From: Neptuniibacter sp048548695
GTDB taxonomy: Bacteria > Pseudomonadota > Gammaproteobacteria > Pseudomonadales > Balneatricaceae
Length of the DNA stretch: 64,000 nucleotides
Direction: 5' to 3' (one strand)
Assembly: GCF_048548695.1 (NCBI RefSeq)
Contig: NZ_JBLYIF010000010.1
A program made the position numbers and the translations under genes. A model generated the notes under the pieces. The model had not been told where the DNA came from. It saw only the letters and a list, made by a program, of their open reading frames with translations, and searched no databases. Below, piece by piece: positions 1 to 6,705 of this stretch. Numbering within the stretch: the first letter of the stretch is position 1; each line of letters begins with the position of its first letter.

Positions 1-52
1 CCGAGCAGCCCGCAAATATCAGGGTCATTAGTAGGATGAGTAGCTTCTGCAT
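1..52 (-). CDS. Lipoprotein, N-terminal fragment (cut by window edge)
   Basis: Seventeen codons run from an ATG at 52 off the left edge. They encode a short, very hydrophobic segment ending in the lipobox-like sequence F-A-G-C-S, which is what a type II (lipoprotein) signal peptide looks like. The cysteine would be lipidated by Lgt and the protein anchored in the inner or outer membrane. No Shine-Dalgarno is obvious. Everything after the signal peptide lies outside the window, so the function is unknown. The call rests only on the lipobox and the hydrophobic core. Confidence 0.5.
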   Translation of the reverse strand, partial: MQKLLILLMTLIFAGCS

Positions 53-75
53 TACTGTCTTTTCATCATGATTGG

Positions 76-109
76 GTTTAACGCCCCGTTCAGTGGCGAC
101 TTGTTATGG
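76..109 (-). other. Integron attC-like site (short, possibly degenerate)
   Basis: Read on the minus strand the site starts with CATAACAAGTCG and ends with GGGGCGTTAAAC. These resemble the R''/L'' and L'/R' boxes of integron attC sites; GTTAAAC fits the GTTRRRY core. The TAAC and GTTA ends can pair. The central part is much shorter than in ordinary attC sites (34 bp in all), so this may be a truncated or decayed site, or chance. No integrase gene is in the window. Confidence 0.3.
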
Positions 110-167
110 ATTCGCATGCACATAATACCGGTAACGCTCATTATATAATCGCACTGCTATGACTAAA

Positions 168-389
168 TTAATATGTTGAGTTAGGGGAATTCTCGGGGTT
201 TATTTCGCCAGAAACCTCATCAGGATCAACGTCATTCAGCAATAAAATTTCTCTAACGGTTTCGATGTGATCCAATATTTTTTGGTAACGATCACCATAC
301 TCAAATTTGGTTACTTCAATTGATTTTGGCATATAAGTAAACGCAATTTTCAATGCGTTTAAAGAAGACTGATTAATTTTTTCACTCAT
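168..389 (-). CDS. Hypothetical protein, 73 aa
   Basis: This small soluble, acidic protein is not recognised. A GTG at 401 extends the frame by four codons, but the ATG at 389 has a GTGGA motif seven bases upstream and is preferred. There is no membrane segment, signal peptide or cysteine motif. The C-terminus is rich in Asp, Glu, Asn and Pro. The gene lies between two attC-like palindromes (76-109 and 424-478), the size and placement expected of an integron gene cassette. That reading is an inference. The gene could also be non-functional. Confidence 0.4.
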   Translation of the reverse strand: MSEKINQSSLNALKIAFTYMPKSIEVTKFEYGDRYQKILDHIETVREILLLNDVDPDEVSGEINPENSPNSTY

Positions 390-423
390 TTCCGGGTCCA
401 CTCTCTAATCGTATGTATTCATA

Positions 424-478
424 ATAACGCCCAACGCAGCCGCGTAGTATGCGTTGGATGCCTTTGCTGGTTAGCACT
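424..478 (-). other. Integron attC-like palindrome
   Basis: Perfect 8-bp arms CCAACGCA and TGCGTTGG lie at 431-438 and 450-457. They are flanked on the minus strand by GCTAAC at one end and GGCGTTAT at the other, the arrangement of an attC site (R''-L''-loop-L'-R'). On the plus strand GCCCAAC and GTTGGAT also fit the RYYYAAC and GTTRRRY cores, so orientation is ambiguous. The spacers between the outer and inner boxes are unequal, which is atypical. A small minus-strand ORF (168-389) begins just beyond it. Confidence 0.35.
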
Positions 479-553
479 ATAATTGATGGAAGGTAAAAGA
501 TGAGAGAGTTATTAATTCCCATATTCCCGCATTCGTACAAATTTTTCGCGCTG

Positions 554-817
554 TTAAGTATCTTCATGCTTGGGTTCCTTCTGGGAACGGTCGGCGGAAA
601 GAATCATGTGACTGGCTAACCATGCCAAAATACTTTCCAGCAAAAGCAAATATGTGAAGAAAGCAGAGGCATATACAGACCCATAGATAATGGGCTCGCT
701 ACCCATAACGTTTTTTTCAAAAACGACGCTGGTGAGATCACCTTCTTCTGGTGCGGCATTAAGGTACTGGATCCCCATCATATCGCCAGCAATACGAGTG
801 AGCCTCATTTGAGCCAA
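554..817 (-). CDS. Hypothetical membrane protein, possibly the 3' half of a frameshifted gene
   Basis: The 87-aa frame opens with TTG at 817 (the next ATG is at 808). It has one strong hydrophobic segment at roughly residues 47-68 and a charged C-terminal tail. No Shine-Dalgarno precedes the TTG. The frame stays open upstream into the preceding gene for at least 20 codons. It overlaps the stop of the 805-987 ORF by 13 bp. This may be ordinary translational coupling, or the two frames may be one roughly 140-aa protein split by a frameshift. No family is recognised. Confidence 0.35.
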   Translation of the reverse strand: MAQMRLTRIAGDMMGIQYLNAAPEEGDLTSVVFEKNVMGSEPIIYGSVYASAFFTYLLLLESILAWLASHMILSADRSQKEPKHEDT

Positions 818-987
818 GCTTGAACCGAAGTACCAGCTACTCCAGCACCGAACCCAGTCAGAGAGGAATACCTGACGCTCGGAGCAGCCTTAAGAAAAAC
901 ATGAGGCTGGCTATAAGCCATAAAGAACCCCGCCGAACTGATTGGAATGCAAATAGATATGATTATTTTGACTAAATCCATGCCCAT
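805..987 (-). CDS. Hypothetical small membrane protein, 60 aa
   Basis: The ATG at 987 has a GGAG motif eight bases upstream, so it is preferred over the upstream GTG at 1014. The N-terminus is a single hydrophobic segment (about residues 5-24), followed by a Gly/Ala/Ser-rich tail. No family is recognised. The end of the gene overlaps the next minus-strand ORF (554-817) in another frame, compatible with a two-gene unit or with a single gene broken by a frameshift near 805-860. The region is AT-rich compared with the core genes that follow. Confidence 0.4.
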   Translation of the reverse strand: MGMDLVKIIISICIPISSAGFFMAYSQPHVFLKAAPSVRYSSLTGFGAGVAGTSVQAWLK

Positions 988-1020
988 GATGACAGCTCCG
1001 GTTAGAGTGCTCACAGCTAA

Positions 1021-1066
1021 ATATACGACACGATGTCGTAAAACTTTACGAAACCGAGTCGTATAT
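1021..1066. repeat. Nested inverted repeats
   Basis: Outer 9-bp perfect arms ATATACGAC (1021-1029) and GTCGTATAT (1058-1066) enclose a second perfect palindrome, TCGTAAA (1036-1042) and TTTACGA (1045-1051), with a 2-bp centre. It lies 34 bp upstream of the ATG at 987 and downstream of the ORF at 1120-1341. It could be an operator, a structured leader or a terminator, but no T-run follows on either strand. Confidence 0.55.
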
Positions 1067-1119
1067 CTACAAACTTAAACGTTAATTTTCTCCATAACAA
1101 GTCATTGATTTAAAGGTAG

Positions 1120-1341
1120 TTAGTTGGCCTTTAAGCCGTTTATCTGCTTTGGGCATTTACGACAGCGTGTTGTGATATCCCATCTGGTCGTTGGCGGGTT
1201 CTGGGTATGAACAAATTCTGGCTGTTCATTTTTCTGCCTTAAATAGGTAGGTGCTTTAGCGATCCATTGCAGTGGACGACAATACTTGCGCAGCTTTACG
1301 TTGCATGGAACACGGTACAAAAATGGTGCTTCACCTATCAC
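1120..1341 (-). CDS. Hypothetical protein, 73 aa, possibly a truncated replication protein
   Basis: This basic protein has a C-terminal R-C-R-K-C-P motif and a W-D-I-T-T-R-C stretch. My impression is of the cysteine-rich N-terminal part of rolling-circle replication proteins of filamentous phages, but that is memory of a pattern, not a match I can verify. If correct, the gene is truncated shortly after the cysteine pair. The neighbouring minus-strand small membrane ORFs would suit a phage or satellite remnant. The frame could also be a chance ORF. Confidence 0.25.
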   Translation of the reverse strand: MIGEAPFLYRVPCNVKLRKYCRPLQWIAKAPTYLRQKNEQPEFVHTQNPPTTRWDITTRCRKCPKQINGLKAN

Positions 1342-1413
1342 AGAGGGAAATAGCGTTTGCTCAGGTTGATTAACGGCCCGCGCATGCGGGTCGCTTGGGT
1401 ATCAGGCCGGCAC

Positions 1414-1441
1414 AAAAAAAGCAGCCCTTAGGCTGCTTTTT
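1414..1441 (-). terminator. Rho-independent terminator of the chemoreceptor gene
   Basis: A GCAGCC / GGCTGC stem with a CTTA loop (1421-1436) is flanked by seven A residues on the left and five T residues on the right. It can terminate transcription from both sides. It lies 20 bp beyond the stop codon of the minus-strand chemoreceptor gene. A second small hairpin (CCCGC/GCGGG, 1377-1390) follows. Confidence 0.85.
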
Positions 1442-1460
1442 GCATGAGAGTGCAGGGTAG

Positions 1461-3068
1461 TCAGAGGCGGAACTTGCGCACCATGTTTTCCAGTTGTCCT
1501 GCCAGGGTGTTCAGCTCGTGTGCCACCTGATTCAGCTTACCGGCGCGGGAGGAGGTGTGCTGTGTAGCGTTGGCGATCTCCAGTACGCTGTGCTCAACGC
1601 TCGTCGCCATTTCGCTTTGCTCTTTTACCGAGGCGGCAACGGTATGGTTCATATCGTTGATTGAGCGAACCTCGCTGGCGATTTTGCCCAGGGCATCGGC
1701 GGTATTCTGGACTTTGCTGACCCCTTCTTCTGCGCTGTTGTGCGCGGCTTGCATCACCTGCACCGCGTCCCGGGCATCGGTTTGCAGCTCCTGAATGATG
1801 CTGTTGATCTCTTCGGTAGAATGTCGGGTTTTGCTGGCCAGGGCGCGGACCTCATCTGCCACCACGGCAAAGCCGCGGCCCTGTTCGCCGGCGCGGGCTG
1901 CTTCGATGGCGGCATTCAATGCCAGCAAGTTGGTCTGTTCAGCAATTTTTTCGATCACTTCAAGTACGGTGCCCACCTGCTGACTCTGGTGATCCAGTTT
2001 GTTAATCACTGTCAGGGCGTTGTCGATGCGCTGTTTCAGTATCTCGATGGCGGCGATTGCCTCGGCGGTAATGCGGGTACCTGCTTCACTCTGGCGCAGG
2101 GCCTGATCGGAGGCATTGGCAGTATTTTCCGCACTGCTGGAGACGCTGCGGGTGGCGGCTTCCATCTGCTCCATGGCGGTTGCCACCGAACTGGTTTGTA
2201 TCTGCTGGCCGCTGACGGCGGTATTGGCCATGTCGGCGATGCCGTTGATCTCCACGCTGGAGGTGCTGAGCTGTTCTACGGTACTGCTGACCCGTTGCAG
2301 GTTCTGGTGGAATTCACTCAGCATCTCATTCAGTGAAGTGGACATGGCGCCGATTTCGTCATCGGCATTCACTGGGATGCGCAGGGTCAGGTCGTCATTT
2401 TCGCGGATCACATTCAGGGTGGCGGCCATCTTTTTAACGGGGCCGACAACCAGATGGCGCATCAGATAGCTGACCATCAGCAGGCCAGCAATAAACAGTG
2501 CCAGCTGCACAAAACCGACTTGCAGCAAGTTTTTTTGAATTCGACTGTCCAAATTGGCAAAGGAGTAGGTGACACGCACTGCGCCTAGCACGGAGCCCTC
2601 TGTTGCCGGGTGACAGAGTAGACAGTTAGTGCCTTTGTAATCGCTTTCTGCCCTGAGCGGTGTGACCACTGTCAGGCGATGGCCGTTGTCATCGTCAAGT
2701 TCGGTGATGATCTGTTCACCTTGCAGCGCCCGGCGGTCCAGATCATCCAGCGGCTGTTCATCTTCCAGTCCGGCACCATACATCTTGATGATAGAGGGAC
2801 TGCGGATGATGCGAGCCTCAGTAATGTCTTCGTTCGACAGGATCTTGTTTTGCAGGGTCTGGCGGTTACTCATGGCACCGCTGATCATCAGGATATTAAT
2901 GCTGTCAAAGTAGGCGTCGGCGGTTTCCTGTGTATTGCGTGATGCCACTTCCAGTGCCAGGGTTGATTCGCTGCGATGGATAATCCACAAAGAGCTGAGC
3001 AGTATCAGTAAGAACCCAATGGCCAGTGAGGCGTTCACCTTGGTTTGAATCGACAGGCTGGTTTTCAT
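1461..3068 (-). CDS. Methyl-accepting chemotaxis protein with periplasmic c-type heme motif
   Basis: This is a 535-aa chemoreceptor. Residues 10-30 form the first membrane segment and about 31-182 a periplasmic sensor domain. The second membrane segment is at about 183-203, then a HAMP domain, then the cytoplasmic signalling helices with the conserved hairpin tip (about 377-412, E-Q-T-N-L-L-A-L-N-A-A-I-E-A-A-R-A-G). The sensor contains Cys-Leu-Leu-Cys-His (C149, C152, H153), the covalent heme c attachment motif. Heme-bearing MCP sensors are known from Geobacter, so redox or gas sensing is a reasonable inference. There is no C-terminal CheR-docking pentapeptide. AGGAG nine bases before the ATG supports the start. 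It is divergent from dctPQM. Confidence 0.93.
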   Translation of the reverse strand: MKTSLSIQTKVNASLAIGFLLILLSSLWIIHRSESTLALEVASRNTQETADAYFDSINILMISGAMSNRQTLQNKILSNEDITEARIIRSPSIIKMYGAGLEDEQPLDDLDRRALQGEQIITELDDDNGHRLTVVTPLRAESDYKGTNCLLCHPATEGSVLGAVRVTYSFANLDSRIQKNLLQVGFVQLALFIAGLLMVSYLMRHLVVGPVKKMAATLNVIRENDDLTLRIPVNADDEIGAMSTSLNEMLSEFHQNLQRVSSTVEQLSTSSVEINGIADMANTAVSGQQIQTSSVATAMEQMEAATRSVSSSAENTANASDQALRQSEAGTRITAEAIAAIEILKQRIDNALTVINKLDHQSQQVGTVLEVIEKIAEQTNLLALNAAIEAARAGEQGRGFAVVADEVRALASKTRHSTEEINSIIQELQTDARDAVQVMQAAHNSAEEGVSKVQNTADALGKIASEVRSINDMNHTVAASVKEQSEMATSVEHSVLEIANATQHTSSRAGKLNQVAHELNTLAGQLENMVRKFRL

Positions 3069-3183
3069 GCTGTTCTGCTCCTGGCAGCATCGCTGGGCAA
3101 GGGTCTGTTGAATTTAAGTACTGTCGGCTGTGGGCGCAATTTCTCAAATAATTGCTGGTGCTTCCTTAATCTGGGTCAAATTT

Positions 3184-3235
3184 TGGGTGGAAATGACCCG
3201 ATGAAAAAGTATAAATGGGTGGAAACCCACCCATT
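3184..3235 (+). promoter_or_regulatory. Tandem upstream activator-like sites for dctPQM
   Basis: TGGGTGGAAA occurs at 3184-3193 and again at 3216-3225, exactly 32 bp apart, about three helical turns. The second copy is part of a perfect dyad with 9-bp arms AATGGGTGG (3214-3222) and CCACCCATT (3227-3235). The first is followed by GACCCGAT, an imperfect partner. The pair lies about 100-150 bp upstream of a sigma-54 promoter, the usual place for NtrC/DctD-type enhancer binding sites. The binding protein is inferred and is not encoded here. Confidence 0.55.
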
Positions 3236-3331
3236 GAAAAGTCTGCTGCGTCGTCTTTTTTATTTTTAATTATGCTTTAACACTATGTTTTTTAAATAAA
3301 TAAAAAATTATTTCTGTTTAATTTTTGTGTT

Positions 3332-3347
3332 TGGCCTTGTCTTTGCT
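3332..3347 (+). promoter_or_regulatory. Sigma-54 (-24/-12) promoter of dctPQM
   Basis: TGGCCTTGTCTTTGCT matches the sigma-54 consensus TGGCAC-N5-TTGCA, with the essential GG and GC pairs at the correct spacing. It lies 85 bp upstream of the dctP start codon. Dicarboxylate TRAP operons in Pseudomonas and dct genes in rhizobia are controlled by DctB/DctD and RpoN, which fits. Confidence 0.7.
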
Positions 3348-3432
3348 CTGTTTACTACACTCTCGTAAAAACGTGCCGGGACTTCACTGTGGAGCCGGAC
3401 GATAACAACAAAGATTAAACAGGAGATCACTT

Positions 3433-4416
3433 ATGCGTTTACTTGCCGCCGCTGTCACTACATTGGCAATGACTTTTGGGGCTCAGGCTGTCATGGCTGC
3501 CCCGGTTGAACTCAAGTTTTCCCATGTCGTTGCGGAAAACACCCCTAAAGGCCAGATGGCTCTTAAGTTTAAAGAACTGGTGCAGGAACGTATGGGCGAC
3601 AAAGTAGTCGTCGAAGTGTTCCCTAACTCGCAGTTGTTTGGCGATAACAAAGTGCTGGAAGCGATGTTGCTGGGCGATGTGCAGATGGCTGCACCGGCGC
3701 TGTCTAAATTCCAGAAATATACTGATGTCCTGCAGATTTTTGACCTGCCGTTCTTGTTCAAGGATATGGCTGCTGTTGAGCGTTTCCAGCAGGGCGAAGA
3801 AGGCCAGAAATTACTGGGCTCTCTGCGTAAAAAAGGCCTGGTGGGTCTGGGTTACCTGCACAACGGTATGAAGCAGCTGTCTGCCAGTGACCCATTGCAG
3901 GTGCCTGCTGATGCGTCAGGTAAAAAATTCCGCATCATGACCTCTGATGTGCTGCAGGCGCAGTTTGAAGCGGTGGATGCGGTCCCACTGAAAAAACCTT
4001 TCTCTGAAGTCTTTACCCTGCTGCAGACCAAAGCGATTGATGGTCAGGAGAACACCTGGTCCAACATCTACTCGAAAAAATTCTTTGAGGTACAGCCTTA
4101 CATCACCGAGTCCAACCACGGTGTGCTGGATTACCTGGTCGTAACCTCTACTGAGTTCTGGGTGTCTTTGGATGAGCCGGTCCAGGTAGAGCTGAAAAAG
4201 GCGCTGGATGAAGCGATCGCTTACGGTAATGACATTGCCGCTAAGAAGACCGAAGAAGATAAGCAGCAGATTATCGACTCTCGGCGTTCTGAAGTGCTGA
4301 CCCTGACTGCTGAGCAGCGTGCGCAGTGGGTTGAAGCGATGAAGCCGGTATGGAAACAGTTTGAAAAGGATATCGGTGCTGATCTGATCAAAGCGGCTGA
4401 AGCTGCTAACCAGTAA
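3433..4416 (+). CDS. dctP: TRAP transporter C4-dicarboxylate-binding protein DctP
   Basis: This is a 327-aa periplasmic solute receptor. A Sec signal peptide ends after about residue 22 (M-A before A-P-V-E). The mature part has the DctP fold, including the G-K-K-F-R-I-M segment. Its Arg167 corresponds to the arginine that grips the substrate carboxylate in TRAP receptors. The D-G-Q-E-N-T-W motif (about 203-209) is typical of receptors for succinate, malate and fumarate. AGGAG lies seven bases upstream of the ATG. It is the first gene of dctPQM and is followed by a strong hairpin. The substrate is inferred from family resemblance. Confidence 0.93.
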   Translation: MRLLAAAVTTLAMTFGAQAVMAAPVELKFSHVVAENTPKGQMALKFKELVQERMGDKVVVEVFPNSQLFGDNKVLEAMLLGDVQMAAPALSKFQKYTDVLQIFDLPFLFKDMAAVERFQQGEEGQKLLGSLRKKGLVGLGYLHNGMKQLSASDPLQVPADASGKKFRIMTSDVLQAQFEAVDAVPLKKPFSEVFTLLQTKAIDGQENTWSNIYSKKFFEVQPYITESNHGVLDYLVVTSTEFWVSLDEPVQVELKKALDEAIAYGNDIAAKKTEEDKQQIIDSRRSEVLTLTAEQRAQWVEAMKPVWKQFEKDIGADLIKAAEAANQ

Positions 4417-4426
4417 TACCTGCAGT

Positions 4427-4451
4427 GATGGGCAGGCCTGGCCTGCCCATC
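4427..4451 (+). repeat. Intercistronic 12-bp hairpin between dctP and dctQ
   Basis: Perfect 12-bp arms GATGGGCAGGCC (4427-4438) and GGCCTGCCCATC (4440-4451) surround one base. No T-run follows, so full termination is unlikely. Such hairpins behind genes for binding proteins commonly protect the upstream mRNA from 3' decay or cause partial stops, giving more receptor than membrane subunits. That role is inferred here. Confidence 0.75.
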
Positions 4452-4574
4452 CACTCAGTATTGACTGGAGAGGTGACGGTCTGTTGATTCTCCAGTGAGT
4501 ATTTATGCTCGCGCGGCTGCGGCCGGTCAGAGTAGCTATAACAATAATCGGGGCTATCCCGCTGAGGTTTTCCC

Positions 4575-5153
4575 ATGGTGAGAAATTTCATTACCCAACT
4601 AGAAGAGGGTTTTCTCTCTTTGCTGCTGGTATCGATGACCTTGCTGGTCTTCGTAGAGGTAGTGGCCAGATTCGGCTTTGGTGCCGGTATCCATTGGGCG
4701 CAGGAAGTTACCCTGCTGCTGTCAGCCTGGTTTGTGCTGTTTGGTGCTTCCTATGGCGTGAAAGTCGGTGCACATATTGGTGTCGACGTGTTTGTTAAAG
4801 CGCTGCCGCACCGCATGCATCGTGCGGTCACGGTGTTAGCGATTTTGTTCTGCCTGGCCTACTGCGGCATGTTCCTGTACGGCTCGTGGATCTATCTGAG
4901 CAAGATGAAGATGATCGGCATCGAACTGGAAGATGTACCGATTCCGAAATGGACGGTGATGACCATCCTGGTGATTGGCTTTGTGCTGTTGATTGTGCGG
5001 TTTTTGCAGCTGGGCTGGAAAGTCGTCGTTGGTGAAGCGGAGGGCTTCCATTTTGCAGACGAAGCGGAAGAGTCGATGGAGCTGGCTAATGAGCTGAAAC
5101 AGACTGAGTTTTCCAATGCAGATGATGCTGCGAATGGGGAGAAAAAATCATGA
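4575..5153 (+). CDS. dctQ: TRAP transporter small membrane subunit DctQ
   Basis: This 192-aa inner-membrane protein has four predicted transmembrane segments (about residues 13-33, 47-66, 86-108 and 127-147). It carries the E-V-V-A-R-F and W-A-Q-E-V-T motifs of the DctQ family. DctQ pairs with DctM to form the membrane part of the sodium-driven TRAP carrier. The acidic C-terminal tail from about residue 155 is longer than usual. The last four bases overlap the dctM start (ATGA), so the two are translationally coupled. It lies 158 bp after dctP. Confidence 0.9.
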   Translation: MVRNFITQLEEGFLSLLLVSMTLLVFVEVVARFGFGAGIHWAQEVTLLLSAWFVLFGASYGVKVGAHIGVDVFVKALPHRMHRAVTVLAILFCLAYCGMFLYGSWIYLSKMKMIGIELEDVPIPKWTVMTILVIGFVLLIVRFLQLGWKVVVGEAEGFHFADEAEESMELANELKQTEFSNADDAANGEKKS

Positions 5154-6547
5154 CTATAGCAGTTCTGTTTATTACTCTGTTCGCCTGCATGCTGATGGGT
5201 ATGCCGATTGCGATCGCACTGGGTTTGTCGTCGGTGACAACCATTCTGATGTTCTCCAATGACTCATTGGCATCGATTGCCCTGAAGCTGTTTGAAGCGA
5301 CATCGGAACACTACACGCTGCTGGCGATTCCGTTCTTTATTCTGTCGTCTTCGTTCCTGTCCACGGGTGGGGTGGCGCGGCGCCTGATCAACTTTGCGGT
5401 GGATACCGTCGGTCACATCAAGGGCGGCCTGGCAATGGCATCGGTTATGGCCTGCATGCTGTTTGCTGCCGTATCGGGTTCGTCTCCAGCAACGGTTGCT
5501 GCCATCGGTACCATTGTTATCGCCGGCATGGTGCGCTCTGGATATCCCAAGGCTTTTGCTGCCGGGGTTATCGCTAACGCCGGTACGCTGGGTATTTTGA
5601 TTCCACCTTCTATCGTGATGCTGGTATATGCGGCGGCAACAGAAGTGTCGGCTTCGCGTATGTTTATGGCCGGTTTTATTCCGGGCCTGATGATGGGTCT
5701 GATTCTGATGATCGCCATCTATATTGTGGCGCGTATCAAAGGTCTGCCATCACAGCCGTTCCCGGGCTTCCGTAAGCTTGCCAAGTCTGGCTTGATTGCC
5801 CTGGGCGGTCTGATGTTGATCATCATTGTGCTGGGTTCTATCTATGGTGGTATCGCATCCCCGACTGAAGCTGCAGCCGTGGCGGCGGTGTATGGTTTCC
5901 TGATCGCTGTTGTGGGTTACCGTGATATTGGCCCGCTGAAGAACAGCCCGTGGCGTAAAACGGAAGAAGCGGTGTCTGCTGCTGTGGTACGCAATAGCTG
6001 GCAGATTGTCTGGGCCCTGCCGCGCTCTATTTTCGATAAAGACGTGCGCAAGGTGGTGCTGGATGCTGCCAAGGTATCCATGATGCTGCTGTTCATCATT
6101 GCCAATGCCATGTTGTTTGCCCATGTTTTGACCACTGAGCGTATCCCGCACGGTATCGCTGAAGCGATTATTGAGTGGGGGTTACCAGCTTGGGGCTTCC
6201 TGATTGTGGTGAATATCTTGCTGCTGATTGCGGGTAACTTTATGGAGCCATCCGCGATTCTGCTGATCATGGCACCGATATTGTTCCCGATCGCTATGAA
6301 GCTGGGTATCGACCCGATTCATCTGGGTATCATCATGGTGGTCAATATGGAGATTGGTATGTTGACGCCGCCTGTGGGACTTAACTTATTTGTTACGGCG
6401 GGGATAACGGGTGAGAACATGCTCTGGGTAATCAAGGCATGTCTGCCATGGCTGATGTTGCTGCTTGGCTTCTTGATGCTGATTACCTATGTGCCGGAAA
6501 TCTCATTGTTCCTGCCTGAATATATTGATGAATTGAAAGGTTATTAA
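5150..6547 (+). CDS. dctM: TRAP transporter large permease DctM
   Basis: This 465-aa polytopic membrane protein forms the transport channel of the TRAP system. Recognisable family motifs are the G-M-P-I-A-I-A-L-G stretch near the N-terminus, A-V-S-G-S-S-P-A-T (about 107-115), G-I-L-I-P-P-S (148-154) and a second repeat, M-L-T-P-P-V-G-L-N, near the end. It is about 40 residues longer than classical DctM because of a hydrophilic insertion at about 258-300, a variation seen in some marine homologues. It overlaps dctQ by four bases and is followed by a terminator. Confidence 0.93.
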   Translation: MTIAVLFITLFACMLMGMPIAIALGLSSVTTILMFSNDSLASIALKLFEATSEHYTLLAIPFFILSSSFLSTGGVARRLINFAVDTVGHIKGGLAMASVMACMLFAAVSGSSPATVAAIGTIVIAGMVRSGYPKAFAAGVIANAGTLGILIPPSIVMLVYAAATEVSASRMFMAGFIPGLMMGLILMIAIYIVARIKGLPSQPFPGFRKLAKSGLIALGGLMLIIIVLGSIYGGIASPTEAAAVAAVYGFLIAVVGYRDIGPLKNSPWRKTEEAVSAAVVRNSWQIVWALPRSIFDKDVRKVVLDAAKVSMMLLFIIANAMLFAHVLTTERIPHGIAEAIIEWGLPAWGFLIVVNILLLIAGNFMEPSAILLIMAPILFPIAMKLGIDPIHLGIIMVVNMEIGMLTPPVGLNLFVTAGITGENMLWVIKACLPWLMLLLGFLMLITYVPEISLFLPEYIDELKGY

Positions 6548-6613
6548 CGATTGCGAACAGGAGTCCGCAGGCAGGTAACAGGATGTTACTTGCTCTCGCA
6601 CTTATCGTGTTTT

Positions 6614-6641
6614 GACCACCGCTTGCGGTGGTCTTTTTTTT
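6614..6641 (+). terminator. Rho-independent terminator of dctPQM
   Basis: A GACCACCGC / GCGGTGGTC stem with a 2-base loop (6614-6633) is followed by eight or more T residues, 66 bp after the dctM stop. Confidence 0.92.
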
Positions 6642-6646
6642 GCCCT

Positions 6647-6674
6647 TTGGCTAAGCCAAGACAGAGGCTATAAT
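6647..6674 (+). promoter_or_regulatory. Sigma-70-like promoter with palindromic -35 region
   Basis: A perfect TATAAT lies at 6669-6674. Sixteen bases upstream, TTGGCT (6647-6652) forms the left half of the palindrome TTGGCT-A-AGCCAA. Transcription would begin near 6681, after the first ATG of the downstream open frame. That argues for the GTG start at 6706 for the following gene. The palindrome could be an operator. Confidence 0.5.
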
Positions 6675-6705
6675 GTGCGCCCTGAATCAATCACAGGAAT
6701 ACATT

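Noticed and set aside
382..567. Minus-strand ORF of 61 aa
   Set aside because: It overlaps both neighbours and runs straight across the attC-like palindrome; there is no good ribosome binding site.
1740..2336. Plus-strand ORF of 198 aa
   Set aside because: Antisense to the conserved signalling domain of the chemoreceptor.
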